64,000 bases of DNA from Oceanisphaera psychrotolerans. Lineage in GTDB: Bacteria > Pseudomonadota > Gammaproteobacteria > Enterobacterales > Aeromonadaceae. This document shows, one piece after another, positions 56,316 to 64,000 of the stretch (its first letter is position 1; the number at the start of each line of letters is the position of its first letter). Made by a program: the position numbers and the translations under genes. The notes beneath the pieces were generated by a model. The model ran no database searches. It was given only the letters and a program-made list of their open reading frames with translations, and was not told the DNA's origin. The stretch is from positions 1 through 64,000 of the forward strand of contig NZ_MDKE01000013.1 of the NCBI RefSeq assembly GCF_001870485.1, read 5' to 3'.

Positions 56316-57314
56316 ATGAGCACTCCCGTTACCACCCACCTCATCATGGGCTTTCTCGGCACCGGCAAAACCACGCTGCTGCGCCACCTGCTGGCCAACA
56401 AGCCGGAACAGGAGCGCTGGGCCATTCTGGTCAACGAATTCGGCGAAGTCGGCATCGACGGCGCCCTGCTGACCGATCAGGGCGCCATGATCAAGGAAGT
56501 ACCGGGCGGCTGCCTGTGCTGCGTATCCGGCCTGCCTTTTCAGATTGGACTCAACGCCCTGCTGCACAAGGCCAGACCGGACCGGCTCTTCATCGAGCCC
56601 AGCGGGCTGGGCCACCCCAGCCGCATTCTGGACACCCTGACCGCCGAGCATTACCAGAACGTGCTGCGGCTGGGCGCCGCCTTCTGTGTGGTCGACCCGC
56701 GTCAGTGGGTCGATGACCGCTATCAACAGCACGACACCTATCAGGACCAGCTCGCCCTGGCCGACATCATCGTGGCCAACAAGACCGACTTGTGTGAGCC
56801 GGCACAACTCGAGGCGCTCAGCCTCGACATCGGCCAGCGCCAGCCGCCCCAGCAACTGGTGACGGTCACTCGGGGCCAGCTGGATAACCGCTGGCTGCAG
56901 CACCCTCACCAGCCCGACCGGCGGGCGACCAGCCCGCAAGCCCACGCCAACAATGCCGCCCGCCCGCTGATTGCCAGCACCGGCCCCCGGCTCAGCAGGG
57001 AACAGCCCTGGCGGCGCTACAGCAACCACGGCCAGGATCATTACTCCATCGGCTGGCGCTTTCTCGACGAGGTGTGTTTCGATTTACCCGCCATCGAAAC
57101 CTTCTGTCGCACACTGAAGGTGGCCCGGTTGAAGGCGGTATTGCGGGTGGAAGACGGCTGGCGCGCCTTCAACAAGGTCGACGATCAGCTCAGTGTCTAC
57201 CGCATCGCCCCCCAGCAGGAAGGCCGACTGGAACTGATCGATCCCGAACCACTGATGGCTCATCCGTTACATAAGCAACTAATGCAAACCGTGCTATCAC
57301 TGCCACCATCATAA
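56316..57314 (+). CDS. yeiR: COG0523/CobW-type GTPase, YeiR-like zinc metallochaperone
   Basis: 332 aa. Walker A GFLGTGKT at residues 12-19, the family metal motif CLCC in GGCLCCVSGLPFQIGLNALL, switch/Walker B IEPSGLGHP and base-specificity NKTD. A C-terminal CobW_C-like domain follows (about 230-332) after a His-containing linker (QHPHQPDRRATSPQAHANNA). The YeiR subgroup is a Zn-binding GTPase and often Zur-regulated, which the box upstream supports. Confidence 0.85.
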   Translation: MSTPVTTHLIMGFLGTGKTTLLRHLLANKPEQERWAILVNEFGEVGIDGALLTDQGAMIKEVPGGCLCCVSGLPFQIGLNALLHKARPDRLFIEPSGLGHPSRILDTLTAEHYQNVLRLGAAFCVVDPRQWVDDRYQQHDTYQDQLALADIIVANKTDLCEPAQLEALSLDIGQRQPPQQLVTVTRGQLDNRWLQHPHQPDRRATSPQAHANNAARPLIASTGPRLSREQPWRRYSNHGQDHYSIGWRFLDEVCFDLPAIETFCRTLKVARLKAVLRVEDGWRAFNKVDDQLSVYRIAPQQEGRLELIDPEPLMAHPLHKQLMQTVLSLPPS

Positions 57315-57372
57315 AACTGTCACGAATTTGTCTTAATGTTGTCGGACACAAGGATACGTTAGGGTCTGTCTG

Positions 57373-59280
57373 ATGAAGGTGTCGCTGTTTTCGTTGTTGT
57401 CTTCGCTGTTGCTGATCTTGCTGGCGCTGGCTCTGGCCGGTGCCTTTTACTTGGGGGATCAGCGATTGCAGCAGGGCGAAGAGAGCCGGGCCGAGCTCGA
57501 GCAACTGCGCCGCGATGCCAATATCGGGCTGTACCGCACCATTTCCGCCTATCTGACCCAGGGCGATACCAGCCTGCTGACCGCGGCGGAGCAGCAGTTG
57601 CAGGCCATGGCAACGACCCTGACGACCTATCCCGGCACAGAACCGGCCCAGGAGTCAGTCAACCGCCTGTATGAGCAGTTGACCAACGACTTTCGTGCGG
57701 CGGGCAAGCTCTCGGGCAACAGCCAGCAGTTGCTGCAGCATGCGGAACAGGAACTGGCCGATCAGCTGCGCACCCTGGCCCGTTATGCCGACACCGACCA
57801 TCCGCTGGCCGCCCGTTACCAGTCTCTTGCCGCCGAAATGCTAGCGGCGCTGCCCCGCCTGATCCACCTGCGCCAGGGCTACATCACCAACGGCACACCG
57901 CAGCTGAAAACGGCGCTCGACTTCCAGCTGACCGAGCTGGAAAAACTGGGGGAGCAACTCCAGGCGCTGCCACTGCTCGGCATCTACCAGACACCGGAAG
58001 CCGACGAATTCGCCCTGCGCAAACCCAAACCGGTAGAAATCGGTGATACGCCCAAACGGGAAGTATCAAGCCTGCTGAATCGTTATCCCAAGGAGCTGGC
58101 CAACACCAATGAAAACCTGGCGCTGCGCTCCCAGGCTTCCGCCACGCTGACCGCGGGGCTGGCAGACATAGAGCAACAACTGGACCGGCTGGTGGCACAA
58201 CAGGAAACCGACCGTCAGCAAAATTACCGACAGCTGACCCTGGTGCTGCTGGGTCTCTGTGCCGGCCTGCTGCTCTTTGCCCTGCTCAGCTACCTGTTTC
58301 AGCGCCAGCTGGTGGTACTCCGCCTGGTGCAGTTGCGTAACGCCTTTCGCCAGCTGCTGCAGGAGGGCGAACTCGCTCCCCTCGAGGTCACCCACCCCAA
58401 CAGCGAATTGGGCCAGATTGCCAGCAACTTCAACGGCCTGCTCGACCGGCTGCAGCAGCAGCAACAGAGTCGGGCCGACCAACTGCTGCATGTGTCCCGG
58501 GCACTGGAGCAGATGGTCGAAGAAGTGCTCGATATTCAGAATCATGCCCACAGCACCGATCAGACCATGAGCGGCGGCGTCGACATGGTCAACGAGCTCA
58601 ATCATCTGGCCCAGCAGATGCGCCAGGCCACCGACGATATCGCCCTCACCGCGCGCGATAACCTGCAAGCCATGGACGTCAGCCGGGAACAGGTCGAACA
58701 GCTGGTGCAAACCGCCGGACAAAGCCAGGCCGCCGCCCTTACCGGACAGCAGGCCCTGAACAGCCTGACCAGCTCGGTCGACGATGCCGCCGCCATTATC
58801 GGGGTGATTCAGCAGATTGCCGAGCAGACCAACCTGCTGGCGCTCAACGCCGCCATCGAAGCGGCCCGGGCCGGCGAACAGGGTCGCGGCTTTGCGGTGG
58901 TGGCCGACGAGGTACGCAAACTGTCCGGCAACACCCAGGGCTCTCTCACCGAAATCGGCAACATCATGGAGCGGTTACGGCAGGGCAGCGACGAGCTCAA
59001 GCTGACCATCAGCAAGATGATGGGGGCCGCCGTTGCCCAGCATGAACAGGCCCAGACCCTGATGGCGATGACCGAGCAGGTAAGAACCACCTCCGAAGCC
59101 ACGACCTCGATGGCCGAGCAGGGCGCAGGCCATGCCGACAGTCAGGCTGCCGAACTCGGCCGCTTCATGGGGTTGATGGATGAGCTCAAGCTGCAGTCGA
59201 CCCGGGTATCGGAACGGGCCGGCCAGGTGGTGCAGCGCATCCGCGGCCAGGCCGGCGCCATTACCGAACTGCTGCAGTAG
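57373..59280 (+). CDS. Methyl-accepting chemotaxis protein
   Basis: 635 aa. TM1 at about 5-28, a helical periplasmic sensor of about 265 residues, TM2 at about 295-315 ([20 protein letters not shown]), a HAMP-like segment, then the coiled-coil signalling domain with the conserved tip [34 protein letters not shown] near residues 475-510. No C-terminal CheR-binding pentapeptide is seen. Ligand unknown; the sensor resembles helical-bimodular types. Confidence 0.92.
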   Translation: MKVSLFSLLSSLLLILLALALAGAFYLGDQRLQQGEESRAELEQLRRDANIGLYRTISAYLTQGDTSLLTAAEQQLQAMATTLTTYPGTEPAQESVNRLYEQLTNDFRAAGKLSGNSQQLLQHAEQELADQLRTLARYADTDHPLAARYQSLAAEMLAALPRLIHLRQGYITNGTPQLKTALDFQLTELEKLGEQLQALPLLGIYQTPEADEFALRKPKPVEIGDTPKREVSSLLNRYPKELANTNENLALRSQASATLTAGLADIEQQLDRLVAQQETDRQQNYRQLTLVLLGLCAGLLLFALLSYLFQRQLVVLRLVQLRNAFRQLLQEGELAPLEVTHPNSELGQIASNFNGLLDRLQQQQQSRADQLLHVSRALEQMVEEVLDIQNHAHSTDQTMSGGVDMVNELNHLAQQMRQATDDIALTARDNLQAMDVSREQVEQLVQTAGQSQAAALTGQQALNSLTSSVDDAAAIIGVIQQIAEQTNLLALNAAIEAARAGEQGRGFAVVADEVRKLSGNTQGSLTEIGNIMERLRQGSDELKLTISKMMGAAVAQHEQAQTLMAMTEQVRTTSEATTSMAEQGAGHADSQAAELGRFMGLMDELKLQSTRVSERAGQVVQRIRGQAGAITELLQ

Positions 59281-59290
59281 TGCCGCAGTG

Positions 59291-60166
59291 CTATAGCCGA
59301 TTGATGGGCACTTTCAGAAACACCTTGCCCTGTTCATCCGCCGGGGGCATCTGTCCGGCACGGATATTGACCTGAATGGCCGGCAGGATCAGGCGGGGCA
59401 TGGCCAGGGTGGCGTCCCGCTCCTGCCGCATCCGGACAAAGCTCGCCTCGTCGATGCCGTCGCGTACATGAATGTTGTGCTGCCGCTGTTCGGCCACCGT
59501 GGTGCCATGGCGGTGCTTGCGATCGGCCGTGGGGTAATCGTGACACACATGAATGTCGGTGCTCTCCGGCAGGGCCAGCAGCGTCCGAATCGACCGATAG
59601 AGGCGGCTCGCGCTGCCCCCGGGAAAGTCGCAACGGGCCGTGCCGACATCGGGCATGAACAGGGTATCCCCCACAAACGCCGCCTGCCCGTTGATCACAT
59701 AGCTCAGATCCGCCGGCGTATGGCCGGGGGTGTGCAGCACCTCGATATGCAGCTCCCCCACCTCGACACGGTCGCCATCGGCAAACAGGCGGTCGAACTG
59801 GCTGCCATCGGGCAGAAATTCGGGTTCCAGCTCGAATACATCACGAAAAATGGCCTGCACCGCGGTGATCTGCTCGCCGATGCCAATCTTGCCCCCCAGC
59901 CGATCCCGCAGAAAGAACGCCGCCGACAGATGATCCGCGTGGGCGTGGGTTTCCAGGATCCAGGGCACGGTCAGCCGCTGCTCACGCACAAAATCCAGCA
60001 GCCGCTGCGCCGACTCGGTACCGGTGCGGCCGGCGGCATAGTCGAAGTCCAGCACCGGATCGATCACCACCGCCTGTCCACCCGGCCGGTCGTATACCAC
60101 GTAGCTGAAGGTTTCGCTGTCCGGCTCCAGAAACGCCTTTACCAGGGGTGCCCTGTGTTCCGCCAT
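59291..60166 (-). CDS. MBL-fold hydrolase, persulfide dioxygenase/Blh-like
   Basis: 291 aa. The metal site THAHADHL, HTPGHTPADLSYV, GDTLFMPDVGTARCDFPGGS and CHDYP follow the single-domain bacterial persulfide dioxygenase (Blh/ETHE1-like) pattern rather than glyoxalase II. It would oxidise glutathione persulfide to sulfite. An ATTAG-C-CTAAT dyad, like the operators of the sulfide-sensing ArsR protein BigR, lies 30 bp upstream; no bigR gene is in the window. Confidence 0.83.
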   Translation of the reverse strand: MAEHRAPLVKAFLEPDSETFSYVVYDRPGGQAVVIDPVLDFDYAAGRTGTESAQRLLDFVREQRLTVPWILETHAHADHLSAAFFLRDRLGGKIGIGEQITAVQAIFRDVFELEPEFLPDGSQFDRLFADGDRVEVGELHIEVLHTPGHTPADLSYVINGQAAFVGDTLFMPDVGTARCDFPGGSASRLYRSIRTLLALPESTDIHVCHDYPTADRKHRHGTTVAEQRQHNIHVRDGIDEASFVRMRQERDATLAMPRLILPAIQVNIRAGQMPPADEQGKVFLKVPINRL

Positions 60167-60195
60167 TGCCTCGTCCTCTCGCTGCAGATTATTAA

Positions 60196-60206
60196 ATTAG
60201 CCTAAT
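60196..60206. promoter_or_regulatory. ArsR/BigR-like operator
   Basis: ATTAGCCTAAT, a perfect 5-1-5 dyad in AT-rich context, upstream of the persulfide dioxygenase-like gene on the minus strand. Confidence 0.45.
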
Positions 60207-60235
60207 CTAAACAAAAGGAATGCGCACGATCCGGG

Positions 60236-60994
60236 TTACAGCGCCTGCTTCACATAAAGGTCGAAGCGGTTGTTCTTGGTTGCTATCTGGGCGGAGGGTT
60301 TCACCTCATTGAGAAAGCCCGCATAGCCGGGTCGCTTCACCACCACCCGCGCCCGGGCCAGTTGCAGCGCCAGCGGCAGCAGGGCGTCGGCGTCTTCATC
60401 CGGCCCCACCAGCGAGTGAAACACCCGCATCTCCTTCTTGACCAGCGCCGCCTTCTTCTTGTGGGGGAACATGGGATCCAGGTAGACCACATCCGGCTGA
60501 TGATCGATGTCCGTCAGGGTCTGCCCGAAGGGCAACAGCCGCAGCCGCTCACCGACCCAGTGGCCGATATCCGGGTCCAGCGCCGCCCGGCGCAGGCCAT
60601 CGGCCAGCAAGGCATGCACCACCGGATGGCGTTCGCACAGGGTCACCTCGCAGCCCAGTGACGCCAGCACGAAGGCATCCCGTCCCAGACCGGCGGTACC
60701 GTCGACCACGCTCGGCGTGTGACCGTGTTTGAGGCCCACCGCCCGGGCGATGGACTGGCCACGGCCGCCACCAAACTTGCGCCGGTGCGCCGCGGCGCCT
60801 TCCGCCAGGTCCACGTACACGGCGCCCAGCTTGGGCTCGTCCAGCTTGCGCAATTCCAGGCGGCCCTCGGTCAGCACCAGGGCGAAAGGCGCGGGCGCGC
60901 TGACTCCCTGCATGGCCCGCGTCAGTTGCTCGGCCTCACCGGCCAGCGCGGCGTCTTCCAGTTCAATCTGCAGCGGGTACTGAATGTCCGGCAT
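60236..60994 (-). CDS. rsmJ: 16S rRNA (guanine1516-N2)-methyltransferase
   Basis: 252 aa from ATG 60994 ([20 protein letters not shown]). SAM-binding [20 protein letters not shown] near residues 110-130, catalytic [20 protein letters not shown], and the N-terminal [14 protein letters not shown] are RsmJ hallmarks. Start codon region overlaps the 3' end of the GGDEF-EAL gene by 32 bp. rsmJ and prlC are neighbours in E. coli as well. Confidence 0.94.
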   Translation of the reverse strand: MPDIQYPLQIELEDAALAGEAEQLTRAMQGVSAPAPFALVLTEGRLELRKLDEPKLGAVYVDLAEGAAAHRRKFGGGRGQSIARAVGLKHGHTPSVVDGTAGLGRDAFVLASLGCEVTLCERHPVVHALLADGLRRAALDPDIGHWVGERLRLLPFGQTLTDIDHQPDVVYLDPMFPHKKKAALVKKEMRVFHSLVGPDEDADALLPLALQLARARVVVKRPGYAGFLNEVKPSAQIATKNNRFDLYVKQAL

Positions 60995-62348
60995 AGGATC
61001 CCAAAAAAGGTAACAGTTCACGAAGCGCCAGCGGCCTGGCAATCAGATAACCTTGCAGGTAGTGGCAAGGCTGGTGCGCAAGATACTCGGCCTGAGCCGC
61101 GCTTTCCACCCCTTCCATCACCACCGACATGCCCAGATCGCCGACAATACGCAATATGCCCTCCAGCAGCAGGCCATCACGATGGTTGCCGGGCAGGTGA
61201 TCGATAAAGCTTTTGTCTATTTTGACCAGATCGATGGGAAAGGCACGCAGATAATTCAGCGCCGAATAGCCGGTACCGAAGTCATCGATGGCAATGCGAC
61301 ACCCCGCCTCGCGCAGCGCCTGAATCCGCTCCAGATGCTGCTCGTTACCCTGCATGAACAGCGACTCGGTAATCTCGAAGATAATGCGCCGGGGCGAAAG
61401 GCCCTGCCGCTCAATCACCGACAGCCACTCATCGCCATTGAGCCCCAGGCCCTGAAACTCCAGACTGGAGCGGTTCACCGCCATATCCAGCGGATAACCG
61501 GCCTGCTGCAGCCGGCACAGGTCGGCACAGGCTCGCTGCAGCACCCAGTCGCCCAGTGCCTGTACCATGCCGCACTCTTCCGCCACCGGCACAAACTCCG
61601 CCGGCGAAATATAACCCAGCGACGGATGCCGCCAGCGTACCAGCGCCTCCAGCTTGGTGATGCGGCCGCTGACGGTATCGACGATAGGCTGATAATGCAG
61701 GCTGAGGGCATTATTGCGGATGGCTTCCACCAGCTCGTGCTGCAGCAGCAAGCGACGGTTCTGCTGACCGTTGAACCGATCGTGATACAGCACCAGCGGC
61801 TGCTTGTTCTGCTTGGCTTCGAACAACGCTATCTCGGCCTGCTGCTGCAGGGTGTCCCCATCGCCTGTCGAGTCCTTCCACAAGGCCCCGCCCAGGGTGG
61901 CCTCTACATACAGCCGCTGTTCGGACAACTGCAGTGGTCGCCGGAGTGCATCCAGCAGGTGCTGCCCGAAAATAAGGGCCTGTCGGTGCTGCACTATGCC
62001 CGGTATCAGCAACGCAAATTCATCGCTGCCGATGCGGGCAATGAAATCCTGCTCGCGCAGCCGGCCCTGCAACCGCTCGGCCACGGCCCGCAATACCCGG
62101 TCGCCCACCCGGTGGCCCATGGCATTGTTGATCACGTGAAAATGGTTCAGGTCGAGGATCATCAGCGCAAAAGGCTCGCCACGGCAGCAGCAGTTCAGCA
62201 GGTGCTCGATAAAACCGTGCCGGTCGGGCAAGCCGGTGACGACATCGACCGGGTCCAGCCGAAACGGTATCGCCGGCTCCGGACACGACAATGCCTCCCC
62301 GGCGGATAACACCGGGGAGGCACCTGTAGAAAAGGTGGCCGCAGCCAC
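60963..62348 (-). CDS. GGDEF-EAL protein (cyclic di-GMP metabolism)
   Basis: 461 aa from a GTG at 62348. GGDEF domain at about 30-190 with the motif as IGSDEF rather than GGDEF; the EAL domain at about 205-450 keeps [50 protein letters not shown] and VVMEGVES. Thus a likely phosphodiesterase with a possibly degenerate cyclase domain. No sensor or membrane segment is seen. It is inserted between rsmJ and prlC. Confidence 0.9.
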   Translation of the reverse strand: MAAATFSTGASPVLSAGEALSCPEPAIPFRLDPVDVVTGLPDRHGFIEHLLNCCCRGEPFALMILDLNHFHVINNAMGHRVGDRVLRAVAERLQGRLREQDFIARIGSDEFALLIPGIVQHRQALIFGQHLLDALRRPLQLSEQRLYVEATLGGALWKDSTGDGDTLQQQAEIALFEAKQNKQPLVLYHDRFNGQQNRRLLLQHELVEAIRNNALSLHYQPIVDTVSGRITKLEALVRWRHPSLGYISPAEFVPVAEECGMVQALGDWVLQRACADLCRLQQAGYPLDMAVNRSSLEFQGLGLNGDEWLSVIERQGLSPRRIIFEITESLFMQGNEQHLERIQALREAGCRIAIDDFGTGYSALNYLRAFPIDLVKIDKSFIDHLPGNHRDGLLLEGILRIVGDLGMSVVMEGVESAAQAEYLAHQPCHYLQGYLIARPLALRELLPFLGSYAGHSVPAAD

Positions 62349-62368
62349 CTTGTTTTCTCGAATGTTCT

Positions 62369-64000
62369 TCAGGCGGTGATACCCGAGTGTCGCAACAGGG
62401 CGTCTATTTTCGGCTCCCGGCCGCGGAACTGCTTGAACAGCTCCATCGGCTCCTTCGACCCACCCTGCTCCAGAATGGCATGCAGGAAATCACGCCCGGT
62501 CCTGGCCGAGAATATCCCTTCTTCCTCGAAACGGGAGAAGGCGTCACTCGACAATACTTCGGCCCACTTGTAGCTGTAGTAGCCCGCCGCATAACCGCCG
62601 GCAAAAATATGCGCAAAGCTGTGCTGGAAGCGGTTGAACGCCGGCGGCGGCAGTACCGAAACGGTCTTGCGCACCTCGTTCAGAATGGCCTGAACCCGGC
62701 CCGGCTCGGCGCCATCGCTGGCCATATGCAGACGGAAATCGAACAGGGCGAATTCCAGCTGGCGCAGCATCATCAGCGCCGAGTGGAAATTGCGCGCCGC
62801 CAGCATCCGCTCCAGCAGATCGGCCGGCAACGGCTCGCCGGTTTCGTAATGGCCGGAAATAAAGGCCAGCGCCTCGGGCTGCCAGCACCAGTTTTCCAGG
62901 AACTGACTGGGCAGCTCCACCGCATCCCAGGCCACGCCGTTGATGCCGGCCACCCCGGCCACGTCCACCTTGGTCAGCATGTGATGAATGCCGTGGCCAA
63001 ACTCGTGGAACAGGGTCTCGACTTCGTTGTGGGTAAACAGCGCCGGGGTATCGCCCACCGGGCCGTTGAAGTTGCAGGTGAGGTAGGCCACCGGCTTTTG
63101 CAGGCTGCCGTCTTCCCGGTAGCGGCGGCCGATGCAGTCGTCCATCCAGGCGCCGCCACGCTTGTTGGCGCGGGCGTACAGGTCCAGATAGAAGCTGCCG
63201 CGCAGCTCGCCGTCTTCGCCGAAAATGTCGAAGAAGCGCACGTCCGGATGCCATTCTTCCACCCCGAAGCGCTCGACGACCTTGACACCGAACAGCCGTT
63301 TGACGGTTTCAAACAGGCCGTGAATGACCTTGTGTTCCGGGAAATAGGGGCGCAGTTCCTCGTCGGAAATGGTGTATTTGTGCTGCTTGAGCTTTTCGCC
63401 GTAATAGGTGACGTCCCAGGCGTTGAGCTGCTCGACGCCGTGATGCTCGCGGGCAAATTCGGTCAGCTCGGCCAGGTCGGCCTGCCCCTGGGGATAGGAA
63501 CGCTCGGCCAGCTGATTGAGGAAGTCCAGCACCTGTTGCTCGCTTTCGGCCATTTTGGTGGCCAGAGAGAGCTGGGCATAGTTGTCAAAGCCCAGCAGCG
63601 CGGCCAGCTCCTGCTTAAGCGCCAGGGTTTCTTCGATGATGGCGGTGTTATCGAACTCGCCGGCGTTGGGGCCCTGATCCGAGGCCCGGGTGCAGTAGGC
63701 ACGATACAGCTCTTCACGCAGGCCGGCGTCGTCCGCATACATCATCACCGGCAGATAAGACGGGATATCCAAGGTAAAGACCCAGCCGTCCAGCTCACGC
63801 GATTCGGCCTGGGCCCGGGCGGCCGCCAGGGCAGACTCGGGCAGACCGGACAACTGATCTTTATCGGTAATATGCTTGGTCCAGGCCTGGGTTGCATCCA
63901 GCACCCGGTTGGAGAAGGTGGATGCCAAATCCGACAGCCGCGATTTGATGTCGCCAAAGCGTTGCTTCTGGCCGGCTTCCAGGGCGATACCGGACAACCG
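62369..64000 (-). CDS. prlC: Oligopeptidase A (5' end outside the window)
   Basis: M3-family zinc endopeptidase of the cytoplasm that degrades short peptides and signal-peptide fragments. The C-terminal 543 or so codons are present; E. coli PrlC has 680 residues, so about 140 are cut off by the window edge. The zinc site FHEFGHGIHHML and downstream Glu, with NGVAWDAVELPSQFLENWCW and GGYAAGYYSYKW, are intact. The apparent ATG inside the window (63997) is not the real start, since the frame stays open to the edge. Confidence 0.95.
   Translation of the reverse strand, partial: RLSGIALEAGQKQRFGDIKSRLSDLASTFSNRVLDATQAWTKHITDKDQLSGLPESALAAARAQAESRELDGWVFTLDIPSYLPVMMYADDAGLREELYRAYCTRASDQGPNAGEFDNTAIIEETLALKQELAALLGFDNYAQLSLATKMAESEQQVLDFLNQLAERSYPQGQADLAELTEFAREHHGVEQLNAWDVTYYGEKLKQHKYTISDEELRPYFPEHKVIHGLFETVKRLFGVKVVERFGVEEWHPDVRFFDIFGEDGELRGSFYLDLYARANKRGGAWMDDCIGRRYREDGSLQKPVAYLTCNFNGPVGDTPALFTHNEVETLFHEFGHGIHHMLTKVDVAGVAGINGVAWDAVELPSQFLENWCWQPEALAFISGHYETGEPLPADLLERMLAARNFHSALMMLRQLEFALFDFRLHMASDGAEPGRVQAILNEVRKTVSVLPPPAFNRFQHSFAHIFAGGYAAGYYSYKWAEVLSSDAFSRFEEEGIFSARTGRDFLHAILEQGGSKEPMELFKQFRGREPKIDALLRHSGITA

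Noticed and set aside
61053-62309. 418-codon plus-strand frame opposite the GGDEF-EAL gene
   Set aside because: Antisense shadow; the minus strand shows a full set of EAL motifs.

Overview
The window reads as a chromosomal segment of a GC-rich gammaproteobacterium. Gene content and order (rpmB-rpmG next to mutM, radC divergent from coaBC-dut-slmA, rph-pyrE, yicC, gmk-rpoZ-spoT, rsmJ beside prlC), together with an inner-core LPS locus of Kdo-kinase/OpsX type and a YigM-type transporter, fit a marine or brackish member of the Aeromonadales (Oceanimonas/Zobellella-like). The genus is an inference and cannot be fixed from the sequence alone. No rRNA, tRNA or CRISPR array was seen.

Layout. 1-7.3 kb: LPS inner-core genes (an AT-rich GT9 gene beside an IS630-type transposase fragment, waaF, waaA, kdkA, opsX-like, waaE-like, another GT9). 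7.4-16.1 kb: housekeeping block (coaD, mutM, rpmG, rpmB, radC, coaBC, dut, slmA, an MscS channel, pyrE, rph, yicC). 16.2-27.2 kb: an accessory block between yicC and gmk, which are close neighbours in many relatives. It holds a JetABCD (Wadjet/MksFEBG-type) plasmid-defence operon with three frameshifts, a convergent hipBA toxin-antitoxin pair, a SNF2 helicase tail remnant, a 591-residue orphan and a GT32 glycosyltransferase. 27.5-35 kb: gmk, rpoZ, spoT, a PldB-like hydrolase, an EVE protein, a small lipoprotein, anmK and murQ. 35.3-41.4 kb: a foreign, visibly AT-richer island that begins in a broken aldo/keto reductase gene and an IS3 remnant, carries a TetR regulon (two SDRs, an NTF2-like protein and a DhlA-like haloalkane dehalogenase) and ends in a decayed IS5-type element. 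41.5-48.7 kb: YhiN, a methyltransferase, a K+ channel, Usp, LysR, YigM and AcuI/YhdH.

48.8-56.2 kb is a catabolic unit for 2-ketoarginine/4-guanidinobutyrate: a PAS-AAA+ sigma-54 activator diverges from gbuA, a YjiH-type transporter, an unlisted 45-residue ORF, aruI and an aldehyde dehydrogenase. A GG-N10-GC sigma-54 promoter and two TGAT-N10-ATCA elements lie between them. The encoded steps would take 2-ketoarginine to guanidinobutyraldehyde, guanidinobutyrate, then GABA plus urea; the transaminase that makes 2-ketoarginine is not in the window. 56.3-64 kb: a COG0523 GTPase behind a Zur-like box, a chemoreceptor, a persulfide-dioxygenase-like hydrolase behind an ArsR/BigR-like operator, rsmJ, a GGDEF-EAL protein and the 3' part of prlC.

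Six genes (jetA, jetC, jetD, SDR 1, the haloalkane dehalogenase, and the end of rpoZ) each read as if exactly one base were missing. This common polarity raises the question of base-calling errors versus real decay and decides whether the defence operon and the dehalogenase are functional.
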